From Bacteroidales bacterium (GTDB taxonomy: Bacteria > Bacteroidota > Bacteroidia > Bacteroidales > UBA932): DNA of 47,162 nt. Location: assembly GCA_022508605.1 (NCBI GenBank), contig JAFLUX010000005.1, positions 1 to 47,162 on the forward strand. Reading direction: 5' to 3'. The notes beneath the pieces are model-generated. The model saw nothing but the letters and a program-made list of their open reading frames with translations. It had not been told where the DNA came from and made no database searches. Within the stretch, counting starts at the first letter, position 1. Each line of letters starts with the position of its first letter. Below, in pieces: positions 42,858 to 47,162 of the stretch. Both the position numbers and the translations under genes were made by a program.

Positions 42858-45233
42858 ATGAGAACGAACAATAAGAAAATCACTGCTGCAGGACTTGCCA
42901 TGGCGGCTTCCCTGCCTGTACTGGCGGCGCCTGCCGCTCAGGAAAAGCCGGATTCGCCCCGGAAAACGGACCGTCCTGACATACTTTTTATACTCGCGGA
43001 GGATATGACGCTCGACCTGTCCTGTTACGGACGCAGAGACGTCAGGACTCCCAATCTGGATCGTCTCGCTTCCGAGGGCGTGGTATATACCAACGCCCGC
43101 TGCGTCGCTCCTCTCAGTTCCCCCACCCGCAGCGCCATGATGACCGGCCTGCACCATGAGATTACGGCATCGCACAATCACCGGTCGCACAGGGATCAGG
43201 CCCTCCCTGTGGAGATTGTCCCTTTCACCGTGCATCTGCGCGAGGCAGGCTACACCACTGTTCTCGGCGATGCTAAGGCATTCGAGAATCCCGTCACGCA
43301 TGCCGACCACGAAAGCAGCCGCAAGATAGACTGCAATTTTCGCTATGAACCTGTAGGCAGCTACGACGGCAAAGACAATTTCGGGCTTTTCGACAGGCTC
43401 TACGAGCGCCCCTCCGACGGAAGCCCGTGGTTCCAGCAGATTACCTTGTATGTGACGCATAGGGGGGATTGGTGGAAGGACATAAGCAGCCGTTCGCCGC
43501 ATCCGGTTGACCCTGCCTCCGTGGACCTTCCGCCCTACTTCGCGGATCATCCGAAGATACGTGAGGAGTTCGCCTGCTATCTCGACCAGGTGGAGTACAT
43601 GGATGCGGAAGTGGGACGCATACTCGGAGAACTTGAGGCGCAGGGCCGTCTCGACAGCACGGTGGTCATTTTCATAGCGGACAATGGCCGTGCCGACATC
43701 CGTGCCAAGGGCTGGATGTACAATGACGGCACCCGCATCCCCATGATAATACGCGCCCCCGGCGTAGGGCACAAGGTGGTGGACGACCTGGTGAGCGAAC
43801 TCGACATACCTGCCACCATACTGAGTCTCGCAGGGGTGGAGCGTCCCTCGTACTATCAAGGCGAGGTGCTGGAGGCGTTCTCCGGGAAGCCTGCCTCGCA
43901 TCAGTGGCTCTATCACGGCCGCGACACGTGGGATGAGGTGCAGGAGTGCATACGCGCCGTTACGGACGAGCGCTATGTGTACGTGCGAAACTATCTGCCC
44001 CAGATTCCGTACATTCAGAAACACTGCTACACCTATTGCTACCGTCCTGCGCTGCACATCATGAAGCGCTTGAAGGAGGAAGGCCGGCTGAATGAGGACC
44101 AGTTGCTGTTCTTCGCCGACAGCAAGCCCGTGGAGGAATTATATGACTACCGCAGCGACACTTTCTGCCTGCGGAATCTGGCCCTCGAGCCATCCATGCT
44201 GCCCGTGCTGAACATGATGCGTGAACGTATGGATTCCTGGCAGGGTACTTACGGCGATGCCGGAGTGGAGGACCACCTGACGCGCAAGTTGCCTGATGAC
44301 AGGGCGGAATACCGCCGTCAGATGTATTTTGCATCCCGTTTCCGCGCAGATGAATGGGCTGAAATAGAGAATGGCGAGATATGCGACAAATATGATCGCT
44401 GGAAAGCGGAGATTCGTCAAATGCAGGCGGACAACAAAGTCACGCTGAGCGACCCGATAATCAAAATCGGGGACAACAAGCAGGCGTCGCTGATTTGCGA
44501 CAATCATCTCGTGGCGTTCTACAACGGGGGGCGTGCCCAGGCCTTTAGCCTTAAAGACGGCCGGCTTGTGTCTACGTTTTATCTCGGCTCCTCGAAGTTC
44601 GAGCCTCACTGCAATGTGGCCGACTATGTGCGATATGGCCGCAAGGGTTATGCCTATGTGTCCGCCTGGGACGGCACGAAAAATCTTTTCGTGGAGCAGA
44701 TAAGGCACTCCGGCGACAAATGGAGCAGCACCCTCGTGCAGACCGTGAGCGTAAGTGACATACCGGACGAAGTGAAGGGCGCCGGCCAATTGGACTGGGT
44801 GCCCGACTTCGAGAATGGCAAGCTGTATACGGTATCTTACAAACAGGGTCACTACCGCAGTGACATACAGGGTGCGAGCGAATTTGTCATACTCGAGTTC
44901 CCTCTGCCGCAGATAGGTGCATCCGCAGTGAATTTCACGGAGGAGGACATTCTGCGGCGTGCTGAACTGCCGGTTTATCTCGCCTCTCAGGACAAGGAAA
45001 TCCACAATGGCAAAATGTATATTCTTGCCGGACTCAAGAACAAGGCGGGTCTTCGCGATCCGGAGCGCAATTCGTTGAGGGCCATAGCCGTGCTTGACCT
45101 TGCCACGCTCCGGTACGAGAAAGAAATCCGTCTCGACTTCTACGATTGCGAGCCGGAAGGCATAGAATTTATAGGGGATGACATGTACCTGACTTATTAC
45201 AAGGATGCCCTTTACAAAGTGAATCTGCAATAG
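42858..45233 (+). CDS. Exported S1-family sulfatase (serine type) with C-terminal propeller-like domain
   Basis: 791 residues. A signal peptide (KKITAAGLAMAASLPVLAAPAA) precedes the sulfatase domain: metal-site DILFILAEDMTLDLSCYG, active-site Ser87-Ser-Pro-Thr-Arg91 where Ser87 is the residue converted to formylglycine, and FIADNGRAD with further metal ligands. Serine-type sites need an anaerobic radical maturase (anSME), not in this window. The style AEDMxLDLSCYG resembles sulfoglucosamine-sulfohydrolase-like enzymes, so a sulfated glycan substrate is likely but unidentified. Residues about 530-791 do not belong to the sulfatase fold; repeated strand pairs (KLYTVSYKQG, KMYILAGLKN, DMYLTYYKD) suggest a beta propeller. 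Start fixed by the promoter. Confidence 0.87.
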   Translation: MRTNNKKITAAGLAMAASLPVLAAPAAQEKPDSPRKTDRPDILFILAEDMTLDLSCYGRRDVRTPNLDRLASEGVVYTNARCVAPLSSPTRSAMMTGLHHEITASHNHRSHRDQALPVEIVPFTVHLREAGYTTVLGDAKAFENPVTHADHESSRKIDCNFRYEPVGSYDGKDNFGLFDRLYERPSDGSPWFQQITLYVTHRGDWWKDISSRSPHPVDPASVDLPPYFADHPKIREEFACYLDQVEYMDAEVGRILGELEAQGRLDSTVVIFIADNGRADIRAKGWMYNDGTRIPMIIRAPGVGHKVVDDLVSELDIPATILSLAGVERPSYYQGEVLEAFSGKPASHQWLYHGRDTWDEVQECIRAVTDERYVYVRNYLPQIPYIQKHCYTYCYRPALHIMKRLKEEGRLNEDQLLFFADSKPVEELYDYRSDTFCLRNLALEPSMLPVLNMMRERMDSWQGTYGDAGVEDHLTRKLPDDRAEYRRQMYFASRFRADEWAEIENGEICDKYDRWKAEIRQMQADNKVTLSDPIIKIGDNKQASLICDNHLVAFYNGGRAQAFSLKDGRLVSTFYLGSSKFEPHCNVADYVRYGRKGYAYVSAWDGTKNLFVEQIRHSGDKWSSTLVQTVSVSDIPDEVKGAGQLDWVPDFENGKLYTVSYKQGHYRSDIQGASEFVILEFPLPQIGASAVNFTEEDILRRAELPVYLASQDKEIHNGKMYILAGLKNKAGLRDPERNSLRAIAVLDLATLRYEKEIRLDFYDCEPEGIEFIGDDMYLTYYKDALYKVNLQ

Positions 45234-45241
45234 GACCAGCG

Positions 45242-45847
45242 ATGAATTGGATAGAGATAGTTTCTGCGGCCCTGGGCCTGTCCTGCGTTTTTCTGGCGGG
45301 CCGGGGCTCTAAATACAACTTCTGGGTCGGTTACGCATACAACATATTCCTGTCTCTGTTGTTCTGGCACCAGAGCCTCTACAGCGCCATGCTCATCCAG
45401 CCCGTGTCTTTCGCCATCAATCTTTGGGGGCACTGGCGGTGGACGCATCCGGCAGAGAATGAGCGCAGTTCCGCCGATGCTACGGCCCTTAAAGTGGGCA
45501 GCCTGAATCTTCGTTCAGTCGTCATGCTGCTGCTGTCCGCCGCGATATGCGGCGCTCTGTGGGCCCTGGCGCTGCAATGGCTTCCGCAGCGCTGGCCATC
45601 GGTGTTTTCGCCTGACCCCATGCCATGGCTCGACTCGTACATTCTCATGGCGACCCTGCTTGCTCAGTACCTGAGCGCCCGCAAGTGCTGGGAGTGCTGG
45701 ATAGTGTGGCTCGTCGTGAATTGCGCCAACATAGTGCTGTATGTCTGCTCCGGGCTTTATCTCATGCCGATAGTCAGTGCGCTCTACCTTGCAAACGGTG
45801 TATGGTCCCTGGTCAGCTGGCGCAAGAAATTTTCCAAAAACGAATAA
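45242..45847 (+). CDS. pnuC: Nicotinamide riboside transporter PnuC family
   Basis: 201 residues, about seven membrane helices. Landmarks are SKYNFWVGYAYNIFLSLLFW, QPVSFAINLWGHWRW and the C-terminal AQYLSARKCWECWIVWLVVN followed by an LYLANG region, matching PnuC vitamin transporters. It probably takes up nicotinamide riboside by facilitated diffusion for NAD salvage. Related PnuT/PnuX proteins move thiamine or riboflavin, and I cannot exclude these by eye. Starts eight bases after the sulfatase stop, so the two may be cotranscribed. Confidence 0.85.
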   Translation: MNWIEIVSAALGLSCVFLAGRGSKYNFWVGYAYNIFLSLLFWHQSLYSAMLIQPVSFAINLWGHWRWTHPAENERSSADATALKVGSLNLRSVVMLLLSAAICGALWALALQWLPQRWPSVFSPDPMPWLDSYILMATLLAQYLSARKCWECWIVWLVVNCANIVLYVCSGLYLMPIVSALYLANGVWSLVSWRKKFSKNE

Positions 45848-45859
45848 CGATTTTCCGGG

Positions 45860-46612
45860 ATGAATGACATTTTACTCGAGATAAGGAACCTGCACGCCGC
45901 GATAGACGGCAGGGAGATACTCAAGGGCGTCGATCTTACCATGCGCCGCGGAGAGGTGCACGCCGTGATGGGCCCGAACGGGGCCGGCAAATCCACCCTG
46001 AGCGCCGTGCTGGCGGGGCGTCCGGATTACAAGGTTACGGCAGGTTCGATAGTATATGACGGACGCGACCTTCTGTCCATGTCTCCGGAGGAGCGCTCCT
46101 GGGCCGGCATCTTTCTCAGTTTCCAATATCCTGTGGAGATTCCGGGGGTGAGCATAACCAATTTCATGAAGGCGGCACTGAATGCCCGCCGCAAGGCCGC
46201 CGGAGAGCCGGAACTCAAGCCTGCCGATTTCCTGAAGCTGCTCAAAGAGAAGATGGATTTTGTGCAGATGAAGGGAGAATTTGCCAGGCGGGAGGTCAAT
46301 GTGGGCTTTTCCGGCGGCGAGAAGAAGCGTAACGAAATATTCCAGATGGCCATGCTCGAACCGGTGTTGAGCATACTCGACGAGACGGACAGCGGCCTGG
46401 ACGTAGATGCCCTGCGCATAGTCGCCGACGGGGTGAACCGGCTGCGCTCTCCGCAGACATCCTCCATAGTCATAACCCACTACCAGCGCCTTTTGGAGTA
46501 TATAGTCCCGGATGTGGTGCATGTGCTGAAAGACGGGCGCATAGTACTCACCGGCGGGCGCGAACTTGTGGACAGAATCGAGAATGAAGGATATGACGGC
46601 ATCGACGGATAA
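45860..46612 (+). CDS. sufC: Fe-S cluster assembly ATPase SufC
   Basis: 250 residues. A cytosolic ABC-type ATPase that drives Fe-S cluster formation on SufB/SufD. Walker A MGPNGAGKST, SufC-specific GIFLSFQYPVEIPGVS, signature NVGFSGGEKKRNEIFQM and Walker B LSILDETDSGLDVDAL are all typical, followed by VITHYQRLLEYI. Starts 12 bases after pnuC. No sufB gene precedes it, unlike the usual sufB-sufC-sufD order, and its end overlaps the sufD-like gene by 29 or 20 bases depending on start choice. Confidence 0.93.
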   Translation: MNDILLEIRNLHAAIDGREILKGVDLTMRRGEVHAVMGPNGAGKSTLSAVLAGRPDYKVTAGSIVYDGRDLLSMSPEERSWAGIFLSFQYPVEIPGVSITNFMKAALNARRKAAGEPELKPADFLKLLKEKMDFVQMKGEFARREVNVGFSGGEKKRNEIFQMAMLEPVLSILDETDSGLDVDALRIVADGVNRLRSPQTSSIVITHYQRLLEYIVPDVVHVLKDGRIVLTGGRELVDRIENEGYDGIDG

Positions 46613-47162
46613 CAGGGTCGTACTTGTGGGGCGCGACATCCTGCCCGGGCACATAAGCCTCGGCGCGGGGGAGAGGCTTCGCATGACCATAATAGTCCCG
46701 GAGGGTGTGAGCTGCGATGCGGATATGACGGTCGACCTCGACGGCCCGGGCGCCGAACTCGATCTTGCCGGGGCGTTCAGGAGCAGCGGCGATGAGACGC
46801 TGTCGCTCCGTATCAATGTCCGCCACAATGCGCCTGGGTGCCGTTCGGAGCAGCTTTTCAAGAGCGTCGTGGGCGGTAAGGCTATGACAGGGCTCGATGC
46901 GCTCGTGTATGTTGCCCCGGGGGCCGACCGCACCGTGGCACGCCAGCAGATGCACTCTCTGCTGCTTTCGGACACCGCAGTGGCAGTGGCGCGGCCGCAG
47001 CTGGAAATCTATGCGGACGATGTGGAGTGCTCGCACGGCGCCACGTCAGGTTATCTCAATCCCGATGAACTTTTCTATATGCGCAGCCGCGGCATACCGG
47101 AGTCCGAGGCGCGCAGCATGCAGGTGGAGGCATTCCTCTCCCCGGTAATGAACAGGGTGCAA
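46584..47162 (+). CDS. sufD: SufD-like Fe-S assembly scaffold protein, apparently short (cut by window edge)
   Basis: 193 codons to the window edge, no stop yet. The beta-helix core and C-terminal motif of the SufB/SufD family are clear: QQMHSLLLSDTAVAVARPQ, YADDVECSHGATSG with the conserved Cys and His, and LFYMRSRGIPESEARSM. In ordinary SufD (about 420-450 residues) this motif lies beyond residue 330; here it is near residue 153, so the N-terminal helical domain of roughly 180 residues is absent. ATG at 46584 is used, with ATG 46593 as an alternative; no longer in-frame extension is plausible because sufC occupies the upstream sequence in another frame. Confidence 0.85.
   Translation, partial: MKDMTASTDNRVVLVGRDILPGHISLGAGERLRMTIIVPEGVSCDADMTVDLDGPGAELDLAGAFRSSGDETLSLRINVRHNAPGCRSEQLFKSVVGGKAMTGLDALVYVAPGADRTVARQQMHSLLLSDTAVAVARPQLEIYADDVECSHGATSGYLNPDELFYMRSRGIPESEARSMQVEAFLSPVMNRVQ

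Overview
The window reads as a chromosomal segment of a Bacteroidota (Bacteroidales-type) bacterium. The evidence is promoters of the TTTG / TAnnTTTG type in front of many genes, marker families typical of the phylum (DUF4270 lipoprotein, DUF4294, DUF3098 next to ftsX and uppP, a stand-alone starch-synthase N-domain protein, serine-type sulfatase, fused FeoAB), and few Shine-Dalgarno sequences outside the ribosomal cluster. Most of the window is GC-rich. Two parts are visibly more AT-rich: about 1-8900 and about 38740-39670.

Region 1 (1-8930) is the accessory part. At the left edge is the start of a PD-(D/E)XK-type transposase. Then come five minus-strand genes with very small gaps: an SPFH/band-7 coiled-coil protein with zinc ribbons at both ends; a zinc-ribbon, single-TM, Sel1-repeat protein; a small exported protein; a zinc-ribbon CbxX/CfxQ-type AAA+ ATPase; and a large cytoplasmic protein with a gingipain-like (C25, caspase-fold) domain and a possible HEPN-type RxxxxH motif. 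A good promoter drives them through a leader of about 280 nt that can fold into nested stems and a six-base-pair loop-loop contact. The 3' end of a tRNA-Leu gene faces the block, as in many islands. I propose this as the candidate undescribed system, probably a stress or anti-phage device in which a membrane/scaffold part and an AAA+ part control a protease. The function is inferred.

Region 2 (8931-15765) holds tRNA-Leu(GAG), queH, a DUF4294 gene, the minus-strand envelope operon ftsX-DUF3098-uppP-lpxH, and, divergently, a GT5-like domain protein followed by a DUF4270 lipoprotein with a Gly/Tyr-rich tract. Region 3 (15900-26560) is the ribosomal spc/alpha cluster from rplP to rplQ with secY, map, infA and rpoA. 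It starts abruptly at rplP with its own promoter, so the usual upstream half (rpsJ to rpsC) is not here.

Region 4 (26600-38610) has a membrane pyrophosphatase (hppA); a minus-strand unit of an unknown protein, a UvrB-domain-less UvrA homologue and a fused AroD-AroA enzyme; and divergent sbcD-sbcC. Region 5 (38653-39670) is tRNA-Leu(CAA) followed by a degraded XRE regulator and a HigBA-type toxin-antitoxin pair with a perfect palindrome over its promoter. Region 6 (39674-47162) holds deoD, a fused feoAB, a secreted sulfatase with a C-terminal propeller-like domain, pnuC, sufC, and a sufD-like gene that runs off the right edge and appears much shorter than usual. No sufB precedes sufC.
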